Shown here: positions 37,659 through 46,131 of the stretch, piece after piece | How the letters are laid out: each line of letters opens with the position of its first letter | Numbering within the stretch: position 1 is the first letter of the stretch | Source of the DNA: Nocardia higoensis | GTDB lineage: Bacteria; Actinomycetota; Actinomycetes; Mycobacteriales; Mycobacteriaceae | Assembly: GCF_015477835.1 (NCBI RefSeq) | Contig: NZ_JADLQN010000001.1 | Coordinates: 2,480,001-2,544,000, forward strand | Direction of reading: 5' to 3' | Length of the DNA stretch: 64,000 nucleotides | Notes under the pieces: generated by a model | What the model saw: the letters and a program-made list of their open reading frames with translations, nothing else | The model's database searches: none | What the model was told of the DNA's origin: nothing | Made by a program: the position numbers and the translations under genes

Positions 37659-38360
37659 ATGGCGAACACGCAGGTACGCAGCTATGCCGGGCAGACCGGC
37701 GCCGAGCGGGTTCAACAGCGACGCCAGGCCCTCATCGAAGCCGCGCTGGATGCGACCGACCTGCCGGGCGGGTGGCGCAATCTGACGGTCGACCGCCTCG
37801 CCCGCGGCGCGGGCCTGAGCAAGCGGTACTTCTACGAGAGCTTCACCGACCTCGACGACCTCGTGACAGCCACGGTCGACCACACCTTCGCCGAACTGCA
37901 GGAGGCGGGACTGTCCGCCTTGGGCGTCTACACCGACATCGCCGAATTGGCCCGTGCGACCATCGCCGCGGTCGTCGTACACCTCACCGACGACCCCCGG
38001 CGGGCCCGGTTGATCTTCGGTGAGATGAGCGCGAGCGAGGCCGTCCAGCACCGACGCAGCCAAGCCATGCGGCACATCGCCGCCGTGCTGGTCGCGCACG
38101 CCCGGATACTCCACAATGCGGGCGACCGCACCGACACCATCATCGACACCGCGGCGACCTTCCTCATCGGTGGCACCGGCCAGACGATCATGAGCTGGTT
38201 GCGCGGCGAATTGGATTGCACCCGTGAAGAACTCGTCGACGACCTCACCAGCCTGTGGCTCATCACCGGCAACGGCGCGGCCGAGCACGCGTGGCGCAGG
38301 CAGCCCGCCACGGAACAACTTCAACCGGAATCCATTCCCGACCTACCCGCATCCGACTGA
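37659..38360 (+). CDS. TetR-family regulator of the divergent SDR operon
   Basis: 233 residues. The N-terminal HTH reads RRQALIEAALD, LTVDRLARGAGLSKRYFYESF. The C-terminal domain is helical and variable; ligand unknown. ATG 37659 is the natural start; upstream ATG/GTG options lie in the operator. Divergent from the SDR/unknown pair across a 51-bp palindrome, so autoregulation and control of the pair are inferred. Nothing was recognised in 38361-38595 beyond a short GTCGGCG/CGCCGAC hairpin (38568-38585) before the next gene. Confidence 0.85.
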   Translation: MANTQVRSYAGQTGAERVQQRRQALIEAALDATDLPGGWRNLTVDRLARGAGLSKRYFYESFTDLDDLVTATVDHTFAELQEAGLSALGVYTDIAELARATIAAVVVHLTDDPRRARLIFGEMSASEAVQHRRSQAMRHIAAVLVAHARILHNAGDRTDTIIDTAATFLIGGTGQTIMSWLRGELDCTREELVDDLTSLWLITGNGAAEHAWRRQPATEQLQPESIPDLPASD

Positions 38361-38595
38361 TCGATCCGACTCCACGCCCTGATCGCGCGCAGCGTGCCGT
38401 CGCGAAAGCTCGCTTCCGTCCGAAGGGGACGCTCCACCGGGCCGAAGAGCCCCGATGACCAGCACTCGGGTACCGAGTTCGACGCAGGTCGGGCCAGCGA
38501 CAGCAGACCAACAGCGCTACTCTCATGATTCGACCGACCCGACATTGCGGACAGGTCGAGCAATACCGTCGGCGTAACCGCCGACCAGGAACGGA

Positions 38596-39588
38596 GTGTC
38601 ACTGATGGCGATCGGCAAGAGCACGCCCCGCGGAATCGTTCAGCGGGCCAAAGCCACGCTCACGCGTTTCCTACCCAAGCGGGCAGACGGCTCGGTCGCC
38701 GAGCCGGCGGATGCCCCGGCGAACGCCGCCCCAGCGGATATCTCGCCCGCGGACAAGGAATCCACGACGGTGCAGCCGCCGCAACCGGCAGCAGCGGTGG
38801 AACCGCCGAAGCCCGCTCCCGTGGCGGCTGTCGAGCAGACCGCTGCGCCGACAGCGGAGAACGCGGCCGTCGAGATCGTCCTCGCCGAGGAAGCGGTCGC
38901 GGAACTCGCGGCCGCCACTGTCACCGTGAGTTCCGCGGCGACCGGAACGGCGACACTCGTCGCCCGCCGCATGAGCGACCCGGCGTACCGGCAAGCACAG
39001 TACGCGGACCGCTATGCGGGACGCGTCGCACCGATCAACCGTCTCATCGACGAACTGGTCGAAGAATCCGGCGAATGGATGCCCTACGTCGCCCCGGTGT
39101 ACGGCGGCACCGAAGCGCGTCTGCTCACCCTGTTCCGTGACCCCGGTCCGAAGACCAAGGTGGACAAAGGCAGCGGCATGCTCTCCCTGGAGAACGACGA
39201 TCAATCCGCCGAACGCTTCCTGAGCTTCTTCGAGGAAGCGGGCATGCTGGTCGATGATCTGATGACCTGGAACACCTATCCCTGGTACATCAATCGCAAG
39301 CCGAGCGCCGCCGAGATCGACCGCGGCCTCGAGCCGCTCGAGCGCGTCATCGCCCTGTTGCCCGAGCTGACCGTCGTCATGGCCCACGGCGGCGACGCGC
39401 AAACAGCCTGGCGGCGTTTCGAACGCAAGAACCCCGCCGTCGCGGAGAAGTTCCTCGTCATCCCCACCTACCACACCAGCAAGCAAGCGCTGTTCACGCC
39501 GGATCCGGACGTCCGCGCCGCGCGCGAAGCGAAACTCCGCGACGACTTCGCCCGTGCGGCAGCGCATCTCGCTTCCCGGAAGACGTAG
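38596..39588 (+). CDS. Uracil-DNA glycosylase-superfamily protein with long disordered N-terminus
   Basis: 330 residues. The first ~115 are Ala/Pro/Glu-rich and probably disordered, after a basic start. The rest looks like a UDG fold: LFRDPGPKT in the place of motif A (G-x-D-P-G), an ENDD...FF helix, DLMTWNTYPWYINRKPS, the strand LPELTVVMAHGGDAQ, and YHTSKQAL in the place of motif B (H-P/T-S). Such uncharacterised UDG-like proteins occur in Actinobacteria; whether it removes uracil is unknown. GTG 38596, with ATG 38605 as alternative. Confidence 0.7.
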   Translation: MSLMAIGKSTPRGIVQRAKATLTRFLPKRADGSVAEPADAPANAAPADISPADKESTTVQPPQPAAAVEPPKPAPVAAVEQTAAPTAENAAVEIVLAEEAVAELAAATVTVSSAATGTATLVARRMSDPAYRQAQYADRYAGRVAPINRLIDELVEESGEWMPYVAPVYGGTEARLLTLFRDPGPKTKVDKGSGMLSLENDDQSAERFLSFFEEAGMLVDDLMTWNTYPWYINRKPSAAEIDRGLEPLERVIALLPELTVVMAHGGDAQTAWRRFERKNPAVAEKFLVIPTYHTSKQALFTPDPDVRAAREAKLRDDFARAAAHLASRKT

Positions 39589-39609
39589 CGGCGCCCGTTC
39601 CGCGGGTTC

Positions 39610-40233
39610 TCAGCCCTTGACGATGGGGAGCAGATAGGCGCGCGCGAAGGCCGCCATCTCTTCCTCGTCGTGGAACTGTCCCGCGCCGTAGGGCGCGAGG
39701 ATCAGTGAATGCACCATGCGGCAGATCAACTCCGCGCGCACGGACAGGTCCGGCGCGGCTCTCAGCAGGCCGCGATCCACCGCGCGCTGCAGCGCCGTCG
39801 CCGTCGCCGCGACACACATGGCGAAGGTGGTCGCGCCCTCGGCGGTCAGCTTCATGATGACGCGTTCGGGCTCGAGCGCCATCATCCGCTCGACGAGTGG
39901 GTTGGTCCGCCAGCGGGTGAGCACGGTGACGAAAATGTCGGTGACCAGGTCGTCCACGGTGTCGTGGCGCTCGGCGATCTCGGCGAGCTCGGTGAGCACG
40001 GCCGTGACCTCCCGGCCGACCACGGCCATCACGACATCGTCGCGCGAGCCCATCCGCCGGTAGACGGTGACCCGGTCGACGCCCGCCTGGCGGGCGATGT
40101 CCTCGATGGTCGTCTTCTTGACGCCGACCTTCTGGAACCGGACGAACGCCGCGTCGAGGATGCGCGCCTCGATGCCGTCGACGGCATTGTCCCGGGTAGA
40201 GGCAGTTTTCGGCGCACTGATCACATCGTCCAC
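39610..40233 (-). CDS. TetR-family regulator divergent from a monooxygenase operon
   Basis: 207 residues. HTH: ARILDAAFVRFQKVGVKKTT, IARQAGVDRVTVYRRMGSRDD. The ligand domain carries an LTRWRTNPLVERMMALEPE stretch. GTG 40233 gives a normal N-terminus. The 89-bp gap to the hydrolase gene contains two identical-architecture palindromes (GCAACA-N13-TGTTGC), so this protein most likely represses both itself and the four-gene operon to its right, inducible by a ketone or lipid-like substrate of the monooxygenase. Confidence 0.85.
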   Translation of the reverse strand: MDDVISAPKTASTRDNAVDGIEARILDAAFVRFQKVGVKKTTIEDIARQAGVDRVTVYRRMGSRDDVVMAVVGREVTAVLTELAEIAERHDTVDDLVTDIFVTVLTRWRTNPLVERMMALEPERVIMKLTAEGATTFAMCVAATATALQRAVDRGLLRAAPDLSVRAELICRMVHSLILAPYGAGQFHDEEEMAAFARAYLLPIVKG

Positions 40234-40255
40234 GCTAACAGAGCAGACCCCGGCT

Positions 40256-40280
40256 GCAACATTCTCGAAAAATTTGTTGC
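40256..40280. promoter_or_regulatory. TetR operator 1, GCAACA-N13-TGTTGC
   Basis: A 25-bp site with perfect 6-bp arms (40256-40261, 40275-40280), 22 bp from the TetR start. Its partner is one base further right. Confidence 0.75.
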
Positions 40281-40281
40281 T

Positions 40282-40306
40282 GCAACATTGCAATGCAAAA
40301 TGTTGC
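40282..40306. promoter_or_regulatory. TetR operator 2, GCAACA-N13-TGTTGC
   Basis: Second 25-bp site, same arms and spacer (arms extend to GCAACATT/AATGTTGC), centred 26 bp from the first and ending 16 bp before the hydrolase start. The two sites together suggest cooperative repression of both promoters. Confidence 0.75.
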
Positions 40307-40322
40307 GATGTACGTTCGCTCC

Positions 40323-41216
40323 ATGGCTGAGACAGCAGGCGCAACGAGGCGCCCCTACCGCGACGAGGCGCACGCGATCAACGCACGCGACGTGCACTTC
40401 GACTTCTCCACCGTGCCCATGCACTACATCCCCGGCGAAGTGCTGGCCACCCACATCATCAACGTGATGCATCTGCTGCTGCCCGAAGGCGAACGGGCGA
40501 TGGCGCAGGCGCTGGCCGAGTCGCTGCCCTACATCGACGACGAACGCCTGCGCGAGGAGGTCACCGGCTTCGTCGGCCAGGAGACCATGCACGCCGCCAC
40601 CCACGAGGCCGCGCGCAAGCATCTGCAATCGCTCGGTCTCGACGTCGACTCCTATATCGCCAGGATCGGCTGGGCGGTGGATCGAATCCTCGGCGATCAC
40701 GGGCTCAGCGGCCGCGCCAAGGAGGAATGGCTGAAGGAGCGTCTCGGCCTGTTCGCCGGCATGGAGCACTACACCGCTGTATTCGGCGAATGGCTGCTCA
40801 ACGCCGAAGTGCTCGAGCGCAAGGGCATGCATCCGGCCATGCTCGACCTGGTGCGCTGGCACGGCGCGGAGGAAGTCGAGCACCGCAGCGTCGTCTACGA
40901 CGCGTTCATGCACGTCGACGGCAGTTACGCCCGCAAGGCCCGCACGGCGCTGGTCGCGAGCGCGACGCTGCTGCCGCTGTTCATCCTGTCGGCCGGATAC
41001 ATGTACCGGAAGGACCCGTCGCCGGACAAGGGCCGGTTCTGGGGCTGGCAGTTCGTCAGCGCCACCCGCAGGAAGGTGATCCCGAGCTGGACCTCGTTCT
41101 TCACCGAGGTCCCGCGCTACCTGCGGCCGGGATTCCACCCCTCCCAGCTGGGTCCGATGGACACGGCGCTGCGCTACCTCGCGCACTCGCCCGCGGCCAG
41201 GGCGGCGCAGCAGTGA
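40323..41216 (+). CDS. Predicted metal-dependent hydrolase (PF10118 type)
   Basis: 297 residues, mostly helical, matching the uncharacterised metal-dependent hydrolase family by its spaced His/Glu ligands: VGQETMHAATHE, AGMEHYTAVFGEW and RWHGAEEVEHRSVVYD, an arrangement also like a di-iron four-helix bundle. Family members accompany Baeyer-Villiger monooxygenase and SDR genes as here. ATG 40323 is preferred; ATGs at 40293 and 40308 lie in or beside the operator. Its stop overlaps the next start (GTGA), so translation is coupled. Confidence 0.75.
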   Translation: MAETAGATRRPYRDEAHAINARDVHFDFSTVPMHYIPGEVLATHIINVMHLLLPEGERAMAQALAESLPYIDDERLREEVTGFVGQETMHAATHEAARKHLQSLGLDVDSYIARIGWAVDRILGDHGLSGRAKEEWLKERLGLFAGMEHYTAVFGEWLLNAEVLERKGMHPAMLDLVRWHGAEEVEHRSVVYDAFMHVDGSYARKARTALVASATLLPLFILSAGYMYRKDPSPDKGRFWGWQFVSATRRKVIPSWTSFFTEVPRYLRPGFHPSQLGPMDTALRYLAHSPAARAAQQ

Positions 41217-42253
41217 GCGCGGCTACCGACGTGCCCGCTGGGCTGCGGATGCTCGGCGGCGTGATCGACGTCTACAAGCACCTGTTCGTGTCGGGTCCCG
41301 CCGCGACCGTACTGTCGCGGCCGAACCCGGTGCGGCGCGCGGGCTTCGACCTCGATCTGGTAGTCGAGTCCGTGACGCAGGAGGCCGATGACGTGGTCGG
41401 CGTGACGCTGCGAGCGCCCGGCAGCGGACAACTGCCGAGCTGGCGGCCCGGCTCGCACCTGGACGTGTTCCTGCCCTCGGGCCGTCAGCGGCAGTACTCG
41501 CTGTGCGGCGACCCGGCCGACCGGCACCGCTATCGGATCGCGGTCCGCCGCATAGCCGACGGGGAGGGCGGTTCCCTGGAGATCCACCAGACGCTGCGGG
41601 CGGGCGACACCTTGCACGTCCGCGGGCCGCGCAATGCCTTCCCCCTCGTCGACGCGCCGTCCTACCTGTTCCTCGCGGGCGGCATCGGGATCACCCCGAT
41701 CCTGCCGATGGCGCGGGCGGCGGGCGCGCGCGGACAGCTGATCTACACCGGACGCACCCGCTCGGCCATGCCGTTCCTGGCCGAACTGCCCGCGAACGCC
41801 GACATCAGGCCGGACGACGAGCGCGGCGTGCCTGTAGTCGAGGAGCTGATCGCCCGTGCCGAGCCCGGCGCGGCGGTCTACGTCTGCGGCCCCCCGCCCA
41901 TGCTCGAGGCAGCCCAGCGGTGCAAGTTCGAACTCGATCCCACCGGTTCCCTGCACACCGAACGTTTCTCCGCCCTCCCGGTCACCGACGGCAGGCCGTT
42001 CCGGATCGAACTGGCCCGCTCACGCAAGGCGGTGCGGGTCGAGGCGAACGAGACCGCGCTGAGCGCGATCCGCCGCGTCGCACCGGACGTCACCTACTCC
42101 TGCCGTCAGGGGTTCTGCGGAACCTGCCGGGCAGGCGTGCTCGCCGGCGAGGTGGACCACCGCGACCGGCTGCTGACCGACGCCGAGCGCGGCGATCGGA
42201 TGCTCATCTGCGTCTCCCGCGCGGCGGGCGACGAACTCGTGCTCGATCTCTGA
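41213..42253 (+). CDS. Phthalate-dioxygenase-type ferredoxin reductase (FNR-2Fe2S)
   Basis: 346 residues passing electrons from NADH through flavin to a plant-type [2Fe-2S] centre. Flavin motif RQYSLCGDP; NAD-binding FLAGGIGITPILPMARA and VYVCGPPPM; C-terminal ferredoxin with CRQGFCGTCRAG and a fourth Cys in MLICVSRA. The ~45-residue N-terminal extension lies before the flavin domain. It is the likely electron supplier of an oxygenase in this operon, possibly the di-iron-like protein encoded just before it, since Baeyer-Villiger enzymes take NADPH directly. Confidence 0.9.
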   Translation: MSAATDVPAGLRMLGGVIDVYKHLFVSGPAATVLSRPNPVRRAGFDLDLVVESVTQEADDVVGVTLRAPGSGQLPSWRPGSHLDVFLPSGRQRQYSLCGDPADRHRYRIAVRRIADGEGGSLEIHQTLRAGDTLHVRGPRNAFPLVDAPSYLFLAGGIGITPILPMARAAGARGQLIYTGRTRSAMPFLAELPANADIRPDDERGVPVVEELIARAEPGAAVYVCGPPPMLEAAQRCKFELDPTGSLHTERFSALPVTDGRPFRIELARSRKAVRVEANETALSAIRRVAPDVTYSCRQGFCGTCRAGVLAGEVDHRDRLLTDAERGDRMLICVSRAAGDELVLDL

Positions 42254-42272
42254 TCCCCGCGAAAGGACAACG

Positions 42273-43775
42273 GTGTCCGAGAAAATCAAGACACAGAAGG
42301 AATCGCCGGTGAGCACAGCCATCGAGCACAAAGACATCGCCATCGTCGGCGCCGGCTTCGGCGGCATCGGCCTGGCGATCAAACTCCGCGAGGCCGGGTT
42401 CGACGATCTGGTGATCCTGGAGCGCGCGAACGACCTCGGCGGCACCTGGCAGGCCAACACCTACCCCGGCTGCGCGTGCGATGTCCCCTCCCACCTGTAC
42501 AGCTACTCCTTCGCGCCGAACCCGGACTGGTCGCGGACCTACGGCAAGCAGCCGGAGATCCTCGAATACATCCGCTCGGTCGCGCAGCGATTCGACGTGG
42601 TCGGCCACATCCGGTTCGGCACGGAGCTGATCGACGCCCGCTGGGACGAGGATGCCTCGCTCTGGCGGATCGAAACCTCCCGCGGCGCGCTCACCGCCGA
42701 TTACCTGCTCTCCGCCGCCGGAGTCTTCGCCGAGGCGAAGTATCCCGAACTGCCCGGTCTGGACACCTTCGCGGGCACCGCGTTCCATTCGCTGCACTGG
42801 GACCACGACCACGACCTCACCGGCGAGCGGGTCGCGGTCATCGGCACCGGCGCCTCCGCCGTGCAGTTCGTGCCCGAGATCCAGCCGAAAGTCGGCAACC
42901 TGCTGCTCTTCCAGCGCTCCGCGCCCTGGATCGTCCCCCGGATGGACCGCGCCACGCTGGGAGCCGAGAAGCTGCTCCTGCGCGCGTTGCCGATGATGCA
43001 GAAGACGATTCGGGGCGGCTGGTACGCGACGATCGAGGCGTTCGGCCTGATCTCGTTGGTGGACAAGCGTTTCCGGCACCCCTACGAGGCCATCTCGAAG
43101 CTGCACCTGCGACGCCAGGTGCGCGACCCGCGGCTGCGCGAGAAGCTGACCCCCGACTACGTGATCGGCTGCAAGCGCGCGATCTTCTCCGACGCGTACT
43201 TCCCGGCGCTGGACCAGCCGAATGTCGAGGTGATCACCGAGTCCATCGCGGAGGTACGGCCGCATTCGATCGTGCTGCGCGACGGATCCGAGCACGAGGT
43301 CGACACCATCATCTTCGGCACCGGTTTCGACCCGATCCCGTCGGTGTTCGACCGCTACCACGGGCGCGACGGCCGCACCCTGGCGCAGCTGTATCACGAG
43401 CAGCCGCAGAGCTATCTGGGTATCACCCTCGCCGGGTTCCCCAACTTCTTCTGCACACTCGGCCCGTTCGGCGCGGTGGGCAACCAGTCGGCCATCTACA
43501 TGATCGAATCCCAGATCACCTACATCGTCGATGCCCTGAGCACGCTGCGCCGCCGCGGCGCCCGCAGTGTGGAACTGCGTCCGCAGGTCCAGCGGCGGTT
43601 CGTGGAGGAGATGCAGGAGCGCAGCACGTCCACGGTCTGGCTCACCGGCGGATGCCAGACGTACTACACCACCCCCGACGGCCGCCACAACGCCGGCCTG
43701 TATCCGAACTGGAGCTTCGAATACCGCCGCCGCACTGCCGGTTTCGACGCCGAATCCTACGAGGTGCACGCATGA
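42273..43775 (+). CDS. Baeyer-Villiger-type flavin monooxygenase
   Basis: 500 residues: FAD loop GAGFGGIG (~26-33), the Baeyer-Villiger fingerprint FAGTAFHSLHWD (~166-177) and the NADPH loop GTGASAVQF (~192). It inserts oxygen next to a ketone or oxidises heteroatoms; substrate unknown. GTG 42273 follows AAAGGAC. The last bases overlap the SDR start (ATGA). A reductase, SDR and hydrolase beside it resemble the mycobacterial mymA-type cell-envelope lipid operons, though the regulator here is TetR. Confidence 0.92.
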   Translation: MSEKIKTQKESPVSTAIEHKDIAIVGAGFGGIGLAIKLREAGFDDLVILERANDLGGTWQANTYPGCACDVPSHLYSYSFAPNPDWSRTYGKQPEILEYIRSVAQRFDVVGHIRFGTELIDARWDEDASLWRIETSRGALTADYLLSAAGVFAEAKYPELPGLDTFAGTAFHSLHWDHDHDLTGERVAVIGTGASAVQFVPEIQPKVGNLLLFQRSAPWIVPRMDRATLGAEKLLLRALPMMQKTIRGGWYATIEAFGLISLVDKRFRHPYEAISKLHLRRQVRDPRLREKLTPDYVIGCKRAIFSDAYFPALDQPNVEVITESIAEVRPHSIVLRDGSEHEVDTIIFGTGFDPIPSVFDRYHGRDGRTLAQLYHEQPQSYLGITLAGFPNFFCTLGPFGAVGNQSAIYMIESQITYIVDALSTLRRRGARSVELRPQVQRRFVEEMQERSTSTVWLTGGCQTYYTTPDGRHNAGLYPNWSFEYRRRTAGFDAESYEVHA

Positions 43776-44656
43776 TCGACATCGCCGGACTGCTCGGGCG
43801 CGCGGGCCTGGGCTCGACGCGCTACGACGTCGACGGCCGGGTAGCGCTGATCACCGGAGCCGGTCAGGGCATCGGCCGCGCACTGGCAGCCATTCTGCAT
43901 CAACGCGGCGCCCGTATCGCGGCGGTCGATATCGATGCCGCCGCGGCGGCAGGCACCGCGGCGCGACTCGGCTCCAACGCGGTGGGCATCGGCGCGGACG
44001 TGGCCGACCGGGCCGCGATGGAAAACGTTGTCACCCAGGTGCTCGACGAATTCGGTCGATTGGACATCGTGGTCGCCAACGCGGGCGTCGTTCCCGAACC
44101 CGCGACCCTGCGCACCATGACCGGATCGGCGTTCGACCGAGTGCTGGCCATCAACCTCACCGGCGTGTACAACACCGTGCACCCGGCGCTGGACCAGATC
44201 GTCGCCCAACGCGGACACGTGGTGGTCGTCTCCTCGTGCGCGGCGTTCACCCCTGGCATGGCCGGCTCGCCGTACATGATCAGCAAGGCCGCCGTCGAGC
44301 AGTTGGGCCGCGCCTTGCGGGTGGAGCTGGCCGGGTTCGGCGCGACGGCGGGCGTCGCGTATTTCGGCGTCGTGGAGACCGAGATGACGCACAACACTCT
44401 CGACCGCGACAGCATCGGCCACGAACTCGACGAGCTGATGCCCTGGCCGCTCAACGTCCGCATCACCGCGACCGAGGCAGCCACCGTCATCGCCGACGGC
44501 ATCGCCCGCCGCGCGCCGCGCACCATCGCACCGCTCGGGTGGGGGCCCTACGCGCTGCTGCGCGGCGTGGTCAATGTCGTGCTCGACAGCCGGCTTGCCG
44601 CAGATCCCCGCATGCACGAGCTGATTCGGCACGTCGAGCAGCGGGCGCGAGCATGA
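43772..44656 (+). CDS. Short-chain dehydrogenase/reductase (SDR), last gene of the monooxygenase operon
   Basis: 294 residues. TGAGQGIGRA cofactor loop, DIDAAAAAG, NAGVVPEPAT, catalytic S in VVSSCAAF and Y-x3-K as YMISK. The ATG overlaps the monooxygenase stop. It most likely oxidises an alcohol to the ketone used by the monooxygenase, or the reverse; inferred from context. The gap 44657-44834 before the converging gene holds nothing recognised. Confidence 0.88.
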   Translation: MIDIAGLLGRAGLGSTRYDVDGRVALITGAGQGIGRALAAILHQRGARIAAVDIDAAAAAGTAARLGSNAVGIGADVADRAAMENVVTQVLDEFGRLDIVVANAGVVPEPATLRTMTGSAFDRVLAINLTGVYNTVHPALDQIVAQRGHVVVVSSCAAFTPGMAGSPYMISKAAVEQLGRALRVELAGFGATAGVAYFGVVETEMTHNTLDRDSIGHELDELMPWPLNVRITATEAATVIADGIARRAPRTIAPLGWGPYALLRGVVNVVLDSRLAADPRMHELIRHVEQRARA

Positions 44657-44834
44657 GTGACCCCGCTGCGGTCGCGGTGTGACGCGAACGGCTGCGAGGG
44701 CATCGCCACGCCGATCGGCCGCCTGGTCGACGGAGTCGTCGAGGATTCCGGCCGGATGGATGCCGTGCGCCGCCCTGCCGGAGCGATCGCCGAGGCAGAC
44801 GGGACGCCGAACCAGGACACCGCGCGGCGAGAAC

Positions 44835-45995
44835 TCAGCGGTGGCCGGAATGGTCGTGCGCGCAGGTGTCGGTGCGGCGGCCCTCGGCCGAGGCGGCCGC
44901 CTGCCCGGCGCCGTGACCTTCCAACGCTGCGAAGGGACCGCACTGGTGCGCGGCGATCCACACGTGCACCATCGGATTGCCCGCACCGGGGTTGATCGAG
45001 TGCGGCGGGCAGGTGCCCTGGGCGTCGGTGACACCGGCGACCTGTGGACCGTTGTCGCCCGCTTTCCAGCACAGGTTGTCGTGCACGTGCCACTGCATCA
45101 GGGCCCCACCGTAGTTCGTCAGCTCGGGGTCGTCGATCTTCTTGCCGTCGGCGATGTACATGGCGGAGACCAGCGTGCGGTTCGCGCCGTCGACCCGGTA
45201 GACGAGCGACTCGGGGCGGGTGGCATCCAGGAAGCCGTCGTCGCGGAGGTAGCCGAAGTTGACGTAGTGCTCGTATCCGGTGGCGGCGTCGCCGATGGAC
45301 CGGAAGCCGAGCGCGCCGGCGGAGTCGACGCCGGCGAACGCGGGCAGGTTGTCGAGAGTGCTGCGGATCAGCGCGGTCGCGCGCTGTTCCTGTTCGGCGG
45401 TCACGCCGGGGACACCGGAGACATCGATCGGTTGCGCCGGGTCGAACGGGCGCGGCCACTGCGCTGCCACGTCCTGGTCGCCGTGACCGTGTGCGGCCGG
45501 GTCGGCGTGCGCGTGACCACCGTCGTGACTGTGCACATGGCCGACCCCGTCGAGCATCGCCGCCACGGCCAGCACCCCCGCCGCCCCCGCGGCGAACCCG
45601 GTGCGCAGCGCGGGCAGCTGGGCTCGCGGCCGCAGCAGCGCGGTACCCGCGCCGCCCACCACGGCCAGCAACCCCAGCATCGCGCACACGGTGTCGAGCA
45701 TCTGTGGCGCTTCCGCGACATCCAACCCGTCGATCCACGGCACACCGGCGAACCGGGTGTAGGCCCACATGGAGACAGCGAACAGATCGACCCCGATCAT
45801 CGAGACGGCGACGAATCGGCGATTGCTCGACAGCGCGAGTACACCCACCGCGCACTGCGCTGCCGCCAGCACGACCATGAGCCGCGCCAGGGTGGCGTGC
45901 TCGGTGTGCAGGCCCGCGGCGAACAGATGCAGCGCACCCGCCCCGATCGACGCCGCTCCGCCGAGTAGTAGGAATCCGTTTCTCGCGTTGATCAT
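44835..45995 (-). CDS. Membrane protein with a His-rich C-terminal domain, unknown function
   Basis: 386 residues. Residues 1-~155 contain four membrane helices (NGFLLLGGAASIGAGALHLF, LMVVLAAAQCAVGVLAL, VSMIGVDLFAVSMWAY and TVCAMLGLLAVVGGAG), possibly a fifth. Then a histidine-rich linker (VGHVHSHDGGHAHADPAAHGHGD, split by other residues) followed by a ~200-residue outer domain with MQWHVHDNLCW and HQCGPF, and a His-rich end (HDHSGHR). Metal binding (copper, zinc or nickel) is likely. ATG 45995 follows GGAAAGG. No family named. Confidence 0.7.
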   Translation of the reverse strand: MINARNGFLLLGGAASIGAGALHLFAAGLHTEHATLARLMVVLAAAQCAVGVLALSSNRRFVAVSMIGVDLFAVSMWAYTRFAGVPWIDGLDVAEAPQMLDTVCAMLGLLAVVGGAGTALLRPRAQLPALRTGFAAGAAGVLAVAAMLDGVGHVHSHDGGHAHADPAAHGHGDQDVAAQWPRPFDPAQPIDVSGVPGVTAEQEQRATALIRSTLDNLPAFAGVDSAGALGFRSIGDAATGYEHYVNFGYLRDDGFLDATRPESLVYRVDGANRTLVSAMYIADGKKIDDPELTNYGGALMQWHVHDNLCWKAGDNGPQVAGVTDAQGTCPPHSINPGAGNPMVHVWIAAHQCGPFAALEGHGAGQAAASAEGRRTDTCAHDHSGHR

Positions 45996-46071
45996 CGCCG
46001 CTGCCTTTCCGTCGCGCCTGAACGCTAACGCGCGGGATTGTGGGGCCGCTGAGAAACCTCTGTGATCTGTG

Positions 46072-46108
46072 GCCGCCGTGCCGCCGTGCCGCCGTGCCGC
46101 CGTGCCGT
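46072..46108. repeat. Short tandem repeat GCCGCCGT x4-5
   Basis: Four exact 8-bp units (starting 46072, 46080, 46088, 46096) and a partial fifth, between the membrane-protein start and the methyltransferase stop. Probably slippage-prone; no function assigned. Confidence 0.8.
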
Positions 46109-46131
46109 GCACTACACCGCGACGACGATGC

